DNA from: G965214625 sp965214625
GTDB taxonomy: Bacteria; Pseudomonadota; Gammaproteobacteria; Arenicellales; Poriferihabitantaceae
Length of the DNA stretch: 64,000 bases
Assembly: GCA_965214625.1 (NCBI GenBank)
Contig: OZ243962.1
Location: forward strand, 1,612,001 to 1,676,000
Direction: 5' to 3'
The notes under the pieces: generated by a model
Told to the model about the DNA's origin: nothing
The model's database searches: none
What the model saw: the letters and a program-made list of their open reading frames with translations, nothing else
Shown here: in pieces, positions 54,404 through 63,551 of the stretch
How positions within the stretch are numbered: the first letter of the stretch is position 1
How the letters are laid out: each line of letters starts with the position of its first letter
Made by a program: the position numbers and the translations under genes

Positions 54404-54549
54404 TTGGACAGATAATAAAATGGATCGGGTATTGCACCAGAAAACCCGCAAATATGCAAAAGGCGCGGCCCGTCAATGATTGACATTTGGACGGGATGCA
54501 AGCAGTGTCTCTCCATACCCAAGACAAACTCGTTATCCATGCTGAGATC

Positions 54550-55734
54550 ATGAAAATAATCAATTTGAAGACCTGGGTGGTGGGCAATCCACCGCCCCAT
54601 TTTGGCGGAAAATACTTTATTTTCCTTAAACTGGTGACCGATACCGGTATCGAGGGGATCGGTGAAGTCTATGTGGCGACCTTCAGTCCCCATGTGGTCG
54701 TCAAGATGATCGAGGATGTGTATGGCCGGTATGTGCTTGATGCCGACCCGTTTAGAATAGAGAAGTTGTGGCGCAATGTGTATGGCAGCGGTTACAACCT
54801 GCGGCCCGATGTGTCGCTGGTCGGGGTGCTCAGTGGACTTGAAACCGCCTGCTGGGACATCATCGGCAAGGCATTGGACAAACCGATCTACGAACTGCTC
54901 GGCGGGCAGGTGCATCACCGGTTGCGCAGTTACACTTATCTCTATCCCAAAAAAGGTGACAAGTCGGATGTATACCTGGACCCGGAACTTGCCGCACAGC
55001 GTGCCGCAGAGTATGTCGAACAGGGTTTCACAGCGGTCAAGTTTGATCCGGCAGGCCCCTATACGGTTTATGACGGCCACCAGCCGACGCTGGACGATAT
55101 TGACCGTTCAGTGCGCTTTGTCAGGCAAATCCGCGAAGCGGTGGGTACCCGGGCAGACATGTTGTTCGGCACGCACGGACAATTCACCGCGGCAGGCGCC
55201 ATTCGCCTGGCCCGGTTTCTTGAGCCGTATGATCCGTTGTGGTTCGAAGAGCCGACGCCCCCCGAAAACCCGGCTGAGATGGCCCGGGTTGCTCGACAGA
55301 CAACCATTCCGATTGCCACGGGAGAGCGGCTGACAACGAAATATGAATTTGCGAGGGTGCTGGAAAATCAAGCCGCCGCCATTTTGCAGATGGCGCTGGG
55401 CCGTGTGGGTGGTCTATTGGAGGCCAAGAAAATTGCCGGGATGGCGGAAACGTACTATGCCCAAATTGCCCCGCATCTGTATTGCGGTCCGGTCGAGGGG
55501 GCGGCCAACGTTCAGCTCGGCGCCTGCACCCCGAACTTCCTGATTCTTGAAAGCATCCTGACATGGGAAGGCTTCCATGCCGAGATCCTGATCAAGCCGA
55601 TGCAATGGGAGGCGGGGTATGTGATCCCGCCGAAAGAGCCCGGGCTCGGTGTTGAACTGAACGAGGCCGTCGCTGAGGCCCATCCCTATACGGGACACCG
55701 TCTACACCTGGAGATGCAGGATGTGGCGATCTAG
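54550..55734 (+). CDS. Mandelate racemase/muconate lactonizing enzyme family protein
   Basis: This 394-residue enolase-superfamily protein starts at ATG 54550 (MKIINLKTWVVGN); the open frame extends to 54487. The capping domain covers residues 1-125 and the barrel the rest. The usual second and third metal-binding glutamates are in WFEEPTPPEN (about 235) and ATGERLTTKYEF (about 260). The first ligand position reads LFGTHGQF, and the position normally holding the catalytic Asp reads LQMALGRVGG, so two acidic residues seem replaced. APHLYCGPVEG is intact. Sugar-acid dehydratase activity is the default guess. Confidence 0.88.
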   Translation: MKIINLKTWVVGNPPPHFGGKYFIFLKLVTDTGIEGIGEVYVATFSPHVVVKMIEDVYGRYVLDADPFRIEKLWRNVYGSGYNLRPDVSLVGVLSGLETACWDIIGKALDKPIYELLGGQVHHRLRSYTYLYPKKGDKSDVYLDPELAAQRAAEYVEQGFTAVKFDPAGPYTVYDGHQPTLDDIDRSVRFVRQIREAVGTRADMLFGTHGQFTAAGAIRLARFLEPYDPLWFEEPTPPENPAEMARVARQTTIPIATGERLTTKYEFARVLENQAAAILQMALGRVGGLLEAKKIAGMAETYYAQIAPHLYCGPVEGAANVQLGACTPNFLILESILTWEGFHAEILIKPMQWEAGYVIPPKEPGLGVELNEAVAEAHPYTGHRLHLEMQDVAI

Positions 55735-55864
55735 CCGCTGGTCGACGGGGACTCGATTGGACAATGGAAGCCGGTCTGCCGCCATCTCGGTGTAGTCGCT
55801 GGCGTTGTGCGCCAGGGGCCGTCGTCGCTTGGACTGCGGCGCACAATGCAAAGCGATCCGGGCG

Positions 55865-57175
55865 TTAGAAAGTGGCGTTGGTTCCCAGATAAAGCCGGGT
55901 TTCCCCGTCACTGGAAAAACCCTTCGCCAGGTCCAGGCGGATGTCGGTATCGACAAAACGCCTCAGCTTCCATCGCAGGCCGATACCGACGGCATAGCGC
56001 AGGTCGGAAAGCCGGGCATCCTTGGTTGATTCCCAGGCATTCCCCACATCCAATAGCGTGGCGGCTCGCAAGGTCTCCTTGCCAAATATCGGCACGAGCC
56101 ATTCTGCATTGAACAGGACGAAACTGTTTCCCTCAACAGAATCTCGTTTGTATCCCCGTAATGACCGGCTGCCCGTGATGCCGAATTCGGGGGCGTGCAA
56201 TATGGATCGCGTAATATAGCCGCCCCGAAGCTGTACATTAAGATTGGCGTGTTCCTTGTAGGGCAAGGGGATATACTTGCGATAAAAAGCGAGATGTTTG
56301 ACAAAAGAGAATTCGGATCCGATGGTACTGGCGGCATAGGTCAGTTTATATCCGAAATGGTGCCCTTTTCGGCTCAACAGCAGGTCGTGCACGTAATCGC
56401 CCTCAACGCCGATGACCAACGCGCTGATGGATGGACTGGGCAGCATTGCCGGGCTCCCGGAGCGGAATTCATGGTCGTAGCGTTCCCATCGGATGCCGCC
56501 TTGGAGCAACAGGCCCTGACTTGGGCCGGTGCGCTGGAGCCATTTCCCGAACAACGGTTCCAAGGAGAACTTTTTGCGTTCATAGAGACTGGGTCTGCCG
56601 CCTATCGTCTCTTCCAGGTTGGTGTCGTCAAACCGAAACTGGAGAGAAAAGGAATAGGGCGTTTGGGCAATGCGCGGATAATCAAACGTCCATTCAAGCC
56701 GGGTCTCGTTCTTTTTGGCGGTGTCTTCAAAGGTCCGATAGGCAAAGGTCAATTTGGATCGCTGGTTGAGCCCCAGCAGATTGTCAGAATGCCAGACAAT
56801 CCCTGTTGTGATGTCGCCGTCCCCGTTACGCGCAAGCTTGGGCAGGAGGAAGTCAAATATTTTTTCCTTGACAGTGATCTTGGCGATAAAGCGCTGGTCA
56901 TCCGCTGGAATCGCCTCTATCGTCACGTTTTCGAAAATCCCCAGGTCCTGCACCGCCTGCTCAGAGTGGGCCAAGATCGCATCGGTGACACGGTCTCCAG
57001 GTGAAAAGGTCAGTTCCTGTAAAATGGTCACCGCTTGGGTCTTGTCGTTGCCGACGATTTCAATCTGATTGATTATCCCGATAACCGCGCCCCTGGCTGA
57101 CATCGGAATAACGAGCAACAGAGCATAGACGAATACCGACTGTCTGATATACTTTGAGACGGATAAAAGCAACAC
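55865..57175 (-). CDS. Short Omp85/BamA-like outer-membrane protein with one POTRA domain
   Basis: This 436-residue protein has a signal peptide (about 1-29, ending SARGA), one POTRA domain (residues 33-110: INQIEIVGNDKTQAVTILQE, then KITVKEK), and a C-terminal beta-barrel with alternating hydrophobic strands. The Omp85 lid-lock motif is visible as GSRSLRGYKRDSVEGNSF near 345 (motif GSRSLRGY). The last residue is Phe. Most BamA/TamA proteins have three or five POTRAs, so this is a reduced form, like the PlpD barrel without its patatin. Divergent from mlaA. Confidence 0.85.
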   Translation of the reverse strand: MLLLSVSKYIRQSVFVYALLLVIPMSARGAVIGIINQIEIVGNDKTQAVTILQELTFSPGDRVTDAILAHSEQAVQDLGIFENVTIEAIPADDQRFIAKITVKEKIFDFLLPKLARNGDGDITTGIVWHSDNLLGLNQRSKLTFAYRTFEDTAKKNETRLEWTFDYPRIAQTPYSFSLQFRFDDTNLEETIGGRPSLYERKKFSLEPLFGKWLQRTGPSQGLLLQGGIRWERYDHEFRSGSPAMLPSPSISALVIGVEGDYVHDLLLSRKGHHFGYKLTYAASTIGSEFSFVKHLAFYRKYIPLPYKEHANLNVQLRGGYITRSILHAPEFGITGSRSLRGYKRDSVEGNSFVLFNAEWLVPIFGKETLRAATLLDVGNAWESTKDARLSDLRYAVGIGLRWKLRRFVDTDIRLDLAKGFSSDGETRLYLGTNATF

Positions 57176-57394
57176 GTGTCTGTCAATAGGGTTGTTATGA
57201 TTTGACGTCTGACAAGACTATCAGATATAGCGTACCATGTATCAGCGAGAATTAGTATTGGTCGCGGTGCCTGGTGACCGCAATGCGCATCGGTTTTGTC
57301 ATGCGGGTGATTAAACAAGCGGCAGGAAATCTTGGGGACGGCGCGAATACAACAACCGGCCTCATCCGTGAGCAGCCGACCCAACAACGAAATT

Positions 57395-58171
57395 ATGAAA
57401 CTATCTGTTCGGTTAAGACCGGTGATTTTAATCGCCTTGATCGCGGTTGCGCTGACGGGTTGTGCCTCAAGTGGATTGAAGCCCCGCTCAGCCGGTGATG
57501 CACAAAGGGTGGCACAGGACCGTGACCCATTAGAAAAGTTCAATCGGAGCATCTTTGCGCTGAATCTCCAAACCGACCAACACGTTCTCCAACCGGTTGC
57601 CCGCACCTATGTCACCGTGTTCCCCAAGCCGGTGAGAAACGGTATCAACCGTTTTTTCTCGAATCTATGGGAGCCGGTGACCATTGTGAATGACCTGCTG
57701 CAGGGGCGATTTGTGCAAGCGGGCCGGGACCTGTCGCGGTTTGTCATCAATTCGACCCTCGGGTTTGTGGGGCTCAATGATGTTGCGACACCGCTTGATT
57801 TGCCGAAAAACAGGGAAGATTTTGGCCAGACCCTGGCGGTGTGGGGTGTCCCCTCGGGGCCCTATCTTGTTTTGCCGTTTTTCGGGTCGAGCAACGTGCG
57901 TGATGTGGCGGGACTCTCCCTCCGGTTCAGCCGGGCGGACGCCCTTCAGGCGATCGATGCGCCAGCACGCACCACGGTGGCCGTATTGCGGGTGATTGAC
58001 AGTCGTTCCAGCGTGCTTGGCACAGAGGCGTTACTGGAAGTGCAACCCGACAAATATCTCTTCACGAGAGAAAATTATCGACAAAGACGGCTCAACCTGA
58101 TCCATAATGGGAGTCCACCGGCCAGCCAACAGGATTCGGATGACGAGTTGATTGATCAGGTGTTGGAGTGA
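57395..58171 (+). CDS. mlaA: MlaA-family outer-membrane lipoprotein (VacJ)
   Basis: This 258-residue lipoprotein removes mislocalised phospholipids from the outer leaflet. Start at ATG 57395 gives a signal peptide with lipobox LTGC (Cys about residue 23); the frame extends to 57332. Family stretches: DPLEKFNRSIFALN, FFSNLWEPVTIVNDLLQG, RFVINSTLGFVGLNDVA and DFGQTLAVWGVPSGPYLVLP. The mlaBCDEF genes are not in the window. Confidence 0.93.
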   Translation: MKLSVRLRPVILIALIAVALTGCASSGLKPRSAGDAQRVAQDRDPLEKFNRSIFALNLQTDQHVLQPVARTYVTVFPKPVRNGINRFFSNLWEPVTIVNDLLQGRFVQAGRDLSRFVINSTLGFVGLNDVATPLDLPKNREDFGQTLAVWGVPSGPYLVLPFFGSSNVRDVAGLSLRFSRADALQAIDAPARTTVAVLRVIDSRSSVLGTEALLEVQPDKYLFTRENYRQRRLNLIHNGSPPASQQDSDDELIDQVLE

Positions 58172-58199
58172 GGATTTTTCGCAACCCATCCTAGGTATT

Positions 58200-59015
58200 A
58201 TGGCGGTTTACGCGATCGGTGATATTCAAGGCTGTGCGCTGCCGCTTGACAGGCTGCTGGATAAAATACGGTTCGACACGAGCAAGGATACACTGTGGCT
58301 GACCGGGGACCTGGTCAACAGGGGGCCACATTCGGTCTGGACGCTCAGGCTGATACGCAGCCTCGGAGGTAGCGCAGTCAGCGTGCTTGGAAACCATGAC
58401 TTGCATCTTTTGGCCATTTCCGAAAGAAAGAAAAGACAGCGGGCCGGAGATACCCTGACCCCTATTTTGAGGGCCCATGATCGTGATGAGTTGCTTGACT
58501 GGTTGCGTCATCGGCCGCTGGTACATTGTGATAAATCGCTACAGGCCATCATGGTGCATGCGGGTGTTTATCCCGGGTGGAGCAGAAAAAAGCTGCTCAA
58601 ACATGCGGGCGAAGTGGAGCGGGTTATCCGGGGGCCGGATTACCGGGAATTTTTGACCAGAATGTATGGCCGAACCCCCCGAAAGTGGGATCCAGAAGTG
58701 CAGGGGTGGGGCCGACTCCGGCTGATCACCAATATCCTCACGCGGATGCGCTATTGTGATCGGAAAGGCAATTTGAATTTTGTCCAAAAGGGCCCGGAAG
58801 GCCGCCAGCCGAAACGGTATATTCCTTGGTATAAGCATCCCGATCTGAAATGCCGGAAATGGCGGATTGTCTTCGGCCACTGGTCAGCACAGGGGTTTTT
58901 CTGCAGAAAAAACATCATTTCACTGGACAGTGGCTGTGTCTGGGGCGGCAAATTGACGGCGATCCGGTTGGATGGAATCAAGGCCGGCCGTTATTGGCAG
59001 ATCAAATGCGGTTAA
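58200..59015 (+). CDS. apaH: Symmetrical bis(5'-nucleosyl)-tetraphosphatase
   Basis: This 271-residue calcineurin-like phosphoesterase splits Ap4A into two ADP. It starts at ATG 58200 (MAVYAIGDIQGC). Metal-binding motifs: GDIQGC, GDLVNRGP, GNHDLHLL and the later VFGHWSAQG and LDSGCVWGG. It begins 28 bp after mlaA. Its usual partners ksgA and apaG are absent here. Confidence 0.95.
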   Translation: MAVYAIGDIQGCALPLDRLLDKIRFDTSKDTLWLTGDLVNRGPHSVWTLRLIRSLGGSAVSVLGNHDLHLLAISERKKRQRAGDTLTPILRAHDRDELLDWLRHRPLVHCDKSLQAIMVHAGVYPGWSRKKLLKHAGEVERVIRGPDYREFLTRMYGRTPRKWDPEVQGWGRLRLITNILTRMRYCDRKGNLNFVQKGPEGRQPKRYIPWYKHPDLKCRKWRIVFGHWSAQGFFCRKNIISLDSGCVWGGKLTAIRLDGIKAGRYWQIKCG

Positions 59016-59278
59016 CCATCCGGGGGCGGCGCTTTGCCAGTGAAACACGGACACAGTGTTATTTGTCGCCCAACTGCGCTAGGATTTATGGTGTAGACCC
59101 TGTCAGGGATCGGTGCGGCCGATGAAAGCCACCGCTTTCACGGAGGCGCAGAGCACCCGGACGGTGGGTCGATTTCCCTTTTCCGTCCCATGCTGCGGAG
59201 CAAGGGATGTTTGCCCGGGTGTCCGCGACGGCACGGACAGGAAGACAGATTCGTTAACGCAATGCATAAAAACAGTCA

Positions 59279-60568
59279 ATGACGTCATATATTGATCGAT
59301 TATTCGAATTTTTAGCCCGATCACCCACGCCGTATCATGCGGTTTCGAATATTCAGTCGCGCCTTCAGGCAGCGGGTTTCCAAGGGCTCCGGGAAGGGCA
59401 CTCTTGGGGAAAATTAAATCCCGGCAGGTACTATGTGACACGGAATGATTCCTCATTAATTGCGATCAAACTGAATCAACCGGTTGAAGAGAAGGGATTC
59501 AGATTGATCGGCGCGCACACCGACAGCCCCTGTCTCAAAATCAAACCGAATGCGGTATCAATCAGCCATGGTTACGCCCGACTGGGTGTGGAGGTTTATG
59601 GGAGCGCATCGCTCCATCCCTGGTTTGATCGGGATTTGGCGATGGCAGGACGCATCACTTTACGCACCCGCACCGGGAAAATTGAAAATCGATTGATCAA
59701 TATCGATCGGCCGATTGCGTTTATTCCGAGCCTGGCCATACATCTTGACCGGGATGGGACTGAAAGGCGCAATATCAACAAACAAAAGCATTTGCCACCG
59801 GTGATATGTCGTTGTGATGACGATACGATGTCATTTTCAGCCGTGTTGGAAAACCAGCTGCGGCGAGAGTATCCGGAGATCCGGATTGATCAGGTGCTCG
59901 CTTTCGAACTGTCCTTGTATGACCATCAGCCCGCTGCCCGGGTCGGACTGAATCAGGAATTTATCGTTTCGGCCCGACTCGACAATCTGCTCAGTTGTCA
60001 TGCCGCAACGGACGCGATTATCGGTGCGAACGAAAGCAGCAACCAGGTCTTGGTGCTCAATGACCATGAAGAAGTGGGCAGCGGGTCCACCAGTGGTGCC
60101 GACGGGCCGTTTTTGCTGTCCGTGCTAAGACGGCTGTGTGAAACCGAAGAAACCCTGCAACGGGCATTGAGCCATTCGATGATGGTCTCTGCGGATAATG
60201 CGCATGGTGTCCACCCGAATTATGCGGAGCTGCATGAACCGAAGCATCAGCCACTGATCAACAAGGGGCCGGTCATCAAGCTCAACAGCAATCAGCGCTA
60301 TGCGACCAACAGTGAAACCGAAGGGCTTTTCAAGCAGGTGTGTCAACACCAGCAGCTGCCTTACCAGGAGGTCGTGGTGCGTTCGGATATGGGATGCGGT
60401 TCAACCATCGGCCCGATCACGGCCACCCGGCTTGGTGTGAGAACCGTCGACATCGGTGTTCCGCAGCTTGGCATGCACTCCATCAGGGAATTGGCGGGTA
60501 TCGAAGATCAGGTGATCTTGCGGTCGGCGATGACCGGGTTTTATCAATTGACCGATTGGCCATTTTGA
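59279..60568 (+). CDS. apeB: M18 family aminopeptidase (aspartyl aminopeptidase type)
   Basis: This 429-residue zinc aminopeptidase removes acidic or neutral N-terminal residues. Metal and catalytic motifs: LIGAHTDSPCLKIKPN (about 77-92), NDHEEVGSGSTSGADG (about 261), MVSADNAHGVHPNY and MGCGSTIGPITATRLG. The C-terminal DIGVPQLGMHSIRELAG carries the last metal-binding His. Length is typical. A 263-bp gap with no visible gene precedes it. Confidence 0.95.
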   Translation: MTSYIDRLFEFLARSPTPYHAVSNIQSRLQAAGFQGLREGHSWGKLNPGRYYVTRNDSSLIAIKLNQPVEEKGFRLIGAHTDSPCLKIKPNAVSISHGYARLGVEVYGSASLHPWFDRDLAMAGRITLRTRTGKIENRLINIDRPIAFIPSLAIHLDRDGTERRNINKQKHLPPVICRCDDDTMSFSAVLENQLRREYPEIRIDQVLAFELSLYDHQPAARVGLNQEFIVSARLDNLLSCHAATDAIIGANESSNQVLVLNDHEEVGSGSTSGADGPFLLSVLRRLCETEETLQRALSHSMMVSADNAHGVHPNYAELHEPKHQPLINKGPVIKLNSNQRYATNSETEGLFKQVCQHQQLPYQEVVVRSDMGCGSTIGPITATRLGVRTVDIGVPQLGMHSIRELAGIEDQVILRSAMTGFYQLTDWPF

Positions 60569-60665
60569 AGACGGGGTTGCACCCACAAGCGGCCCCGGCG
60601 GTGGTTGAAACAGCACGCGTGTTGTGACCATAACCTGCGGTCGGCCTGCCGGACCGCCCGGGTTG

Positions 60666-61829
60666 TCACCGCTCGCTTCGCCGGTCAAACAAGACGGATA
60701 TCCCAAGGCCAAAGGCCAGGCCCCAGAAGGGTGATCCGATATTCCACAAGCTGATACCTGACACGGTCACCAGAAAAGTGGTGAGCGCGGCCATCGTATG
60801 GCGCCCGGTAAAAGCGGAGACAAAGGCACCCTCGAGCACTTTGAACACCGCCAGTCCACCGAGCACAGCGATATACGACAACGGCAATTTCAGCGCCAGC
60901 CAAACCATGAAGCTGCTAAACAGCCCGAAGGTGATTGCAAGGACTCCATAGGTTATACCGCCGACATATTGAACTTCTTTCGCACCGGAACTGGCCAAAA
61001 TGGCATTCGCAGGCCCGGTCACGCACATGCTGACTGAGCCGACCAAACCAAGTAACAGCGATCCCGTGCCACAGGCAGTCGTCATCGAATTGGTCGGCGG
61101 TTTGTGACCCGCATGACCCAAGACCGCGAATCCCTGTCCGTTTTGCACCATCAATACGGTAATCGACAGCGGAATGACAAGTTCAATGATCGCCTGCAAT
61201 GAAAACTGTGGCACGAAGATCACGGGCACGGTGATAAAAGCCATCGGCGCCGAGGTTGCCTTGAAAGAACCGGTCAGCATGACCATGACGGCGCCGATCA
61301 GCAAGGCGGCGAGAATGGGCGGAACGAATCGCTGCAGGCGAACTGACAGGGCGCAGCACACATACCCGACCACCATGCTGCTCGCAATCAAGGCGGAGTC
61401 ACTGAAAGCGTCGATCAGTTTCAATCCAAACTCGACGAATATCCCGGCCACCATCGCCATCACGATGGAGTGCGGCACCCACGCCATGATGCGCTGCATC
61501 CAGCCGCTCAGGCCGATCAATGCGATCACGAGTGCGGTCACAAGAAAAGCACTGACAACCTGCTCGAATTGCAGATGGTCCAGCGCAGATAAAAGCAGCA
61601 CCGTACCGGGAATGGTCCAGGCAAAGGTCAATGGCTGTCGATAATGGAGGCTGTAATACAGCGTGTACAGGCCGGTAATCGCAAAACCACCAAACAGCCA
61701 CGAAGCGATGTGTCGGTCCGACAAGCCGGTTGCCTCAGCAACAGTGATAATAATGGCCACCGGGCCGGTGCACGAAAAGAGAAATGCGGTCACCCCATTG
61801 ACCGTGGCGTTCACTTTTTCCGTTGTCAT
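60666..61829 (-). CDS. BenE-family benzoate/H+ symporter-like transporter
   Basis: This 387-residue inner-membrane protein has about eleven to twelve hydrophobic helices. It starts at ATG 61829 (MTTEKVNATVNGVTAFLFSC). Signature stretches are TGPVAIIITVAEATGLSD, FAWTIPGTVLLLSA, VLMVQNGQGFAVLGHAGHKPP and SVSMCVTGPANAILAS, typical of BenE. Benzoate transport is the family name; no aromatic-degradation genes lie nearby, so the substrate is open. Confidence 0.88.
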   Translation of the reverse strand: MTTEKVNATVNGVTAFLFSCTGPVAIIITVAEATGLSDRHIASWLFGGFAITGLYTLYYSLHYRQPLTFAWTIPGTVLLLSALDHLQFEQVVSAFLVTALVIALIGLSGWMQRIMAWVPHSIVMAMVAGIFVEFGLKLIDAFSDSALIASSMVVGYVCCALSVRLQRFVPPILAALLIGAVMVMLTGSFKATSAPMAFITVPVIFVPQFSLQAIIELVIPLSITVLMVQNGQGFAVLGHAGHKPPTNSMTTACGTGSLLLGLVGSVSMCVTGPANAILASSGAKEVQYVGGITYGVLAITFGLFSSFMVWLALKLPLSYIAVLGGLAVFKVLEGAFVSAFTGRHTMAALTTFLVTVSGISLWNIGSPFWGLAFGLGISVLFDRRSER

Positions 61830-61998
61830 GGGCCGCGGCCTGTTGCGGCTGTCAGCAACGCTTGGCGGAGGGGACCGTACAGCGCATACACGGTCCAGCC
61901 AAGCAGGCATCCGACCTTCCCCGATCGGCAAAAAACAAGATCCCCGGTTTCCACATTCAACGGACAAACCGCATCATCAGACAAACCCGTCTCGCCAT

Positions 61999-63219
61999 TT
62001 ATTCAGGCGGATGGGGATGCGATGCAAAGCGGTGCGTCATGGTCAGTATCATCGCACCGGCCGCCACGGCGGCGGCAAACAAGAAAGCGTAGCGAAGGTC
62101 GGCCTGGCCCGCCAGCCCGGCCAGCAGCGCCCCGAGGGCCCCGACGCCGTCCATCATCGCAAACGCAAAGCCCAATGTCGTCGTGGCCCGGTGGTCAGAG
62201 ACATCGACCATCGCGGCAAGCAATACCGCCCGGATACCCACCAAGGCGCCGAGTGACAAGACAAACAGCGGAATCAGCCAGACCAACGACGCAACATAAC
62301 TGGCGCCCGCCAAAAAGAGCGCGGCCAGCAACAGTCCGATTACCGTGATCGGTTTTCGACCCATGGCATCCGACAGACGGCCCAAGACGGGTTGCACCAG
62401 CGCCCCCGCGATCCATATGACGGCAAACAGCAAACCGGTCTGTGCAAAAGACAAGCCATGTGTCTGCTGGACGTAAAGCGGCATCATGGCCATGGCCCCC
62501 ATCAGCGACATGTTGTAAAGCACAATGATCGCAACGGTCCGCAGACTGCCCGGGCGCAGCCAGATGTCCAGCATCAATTTCAGGTCCTGCCGGGTCATGC
62601 TGGTTTCTTGGGACAGTGGAACCCAGTGCCGAAACCGCAGGAAAAGGAAGGCCATGATCAATGCGGGCACGGCAGAGAGCTGCAAAACGGTTTGCCATTG
62701 GAAATACCCGAGCAGTATCCCGGCACACAGCGGAGCACCGACCTCGGCCAGTGTCCCGCCCAGCGCATGGATTCCGAGCACCTGGGCCCGTCGGTTTGGC
62801 ATTTGACGGACCATTGCCCCGGTTGCCAGGGGATGCCAGGCGGCATCTCCCAGACCGGCGATGCCCAATAAAATCGCAACCACCCAAAAATTCGAGGTTT
62901 CAGCGGCGATCACATAACCGATGGCCACCCACCAGAAAGTCATTGCCAGCAAATTGCCCCGGTTGCGAAAACAGTCACCAATCAATCCTGCCGGGAAATA
63001 GCCCAAGCTGCCTCCGGCGCTGTGAATGGTGATCAGCAGTCCCACTTCAACCGGGCTTAAACCCATCGAGATGGCCATCGCAGGGGCGAGCAACCAAAGC
63101 GCGGCGCCCGGCCAATCGTTCACCAGATGACCGATCGGAAAGACGATCAGCATAAACCGATTGGTTTTTGAACGGGCCAGGTTGTTTTTAGGCGCTTGTG
63201 CAGTGACCGAGAGGCTCAC
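61999..63219 (-). CDS. MFS transporter (fosmidomycin-resistance-like)
   Basis: This 406-residue major facilitator has twelve predicted helices. GHLVNDWPGAALWLLAPA in helix 1 and the loop GYFPAGLIGDCFRNRG resemble the Fsr subgroup; GRLSDAMGRKPITVIG is the repeated loop in the second half. It may export a drug or metabolite. It is divergent from the CmcJ/NvfI-like gene at the window end. Confidence 0.88.
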   Translation of the reverse strand: MSLSVTAQAPKNNLARSKTNRFMLIVFPIGHLVNDWPGAALWLLAPAMAISMGLSPVEVGLLITIHSAGGSLGYFPAGLIGDCFRNRGNLLAMTFWWVAIGYVIAAETSNFWVVAILLGIAGLGDAAWHPLATGAMVRQMPNRRAQVLGIHALGGTLAEVGAPLCAGILLGYFQWQTVLQLSAVPALIMAFLFLRFRHWVPLSQETSMTRQDLKLMLDIWLRPGSLRTVAIIVLYNMSLMGAMAMMPLYVQQTHGLSFAQTGLLFAVIWIAGALVQPVLGRLSDAMGRKPITVIGLLLAALFLAGASYVASLVWLIPLFVLSLGALVGIRAVLLAAMVDVSDHRATTTLGFAFAMMDGVGALGALLAGLAGQADLRYAFLFAAAVAAGAMILTMTHRFASHPHPPE

Positions 63220-63551
63220 ATGTTCACCGGGTTTTCAATTCAACGATAGAGCCGGCATAGTATCATACGTGATGTCATGGGCCACACCAGGACCGGCCTG
63301 ATTTTGAAACATCGCCGAATGGCCGCGCTTTGGGACGTCGCTGTGTTCCCGTCGGATTCCCCCGGGCCACGGAGGTCGCGACGGCAACCGCCGCATGCGC
63401 CATGGTTGGGGTAGTGTTTTATCACCAGGAAACAAAGCACCCGTCGAGCCCGACTGGTGCCCTGCGGCGCTTGTCATGGGAAGGATTGGATGGCATGCTG
63501 TCTTGCGATAGTCAGACAGCCCAAGCAATTAACCACCTGTCGTATTGTACA
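63220..63551. other. 332-bp divergent intergenic region
   Basis: This region lies between the starts of the MFS transporter and the CmcJ/NvfI-like gene. No gene is supported; it presumably holds both promoters. No operator could be defined by eye. Confidence 0.5.
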
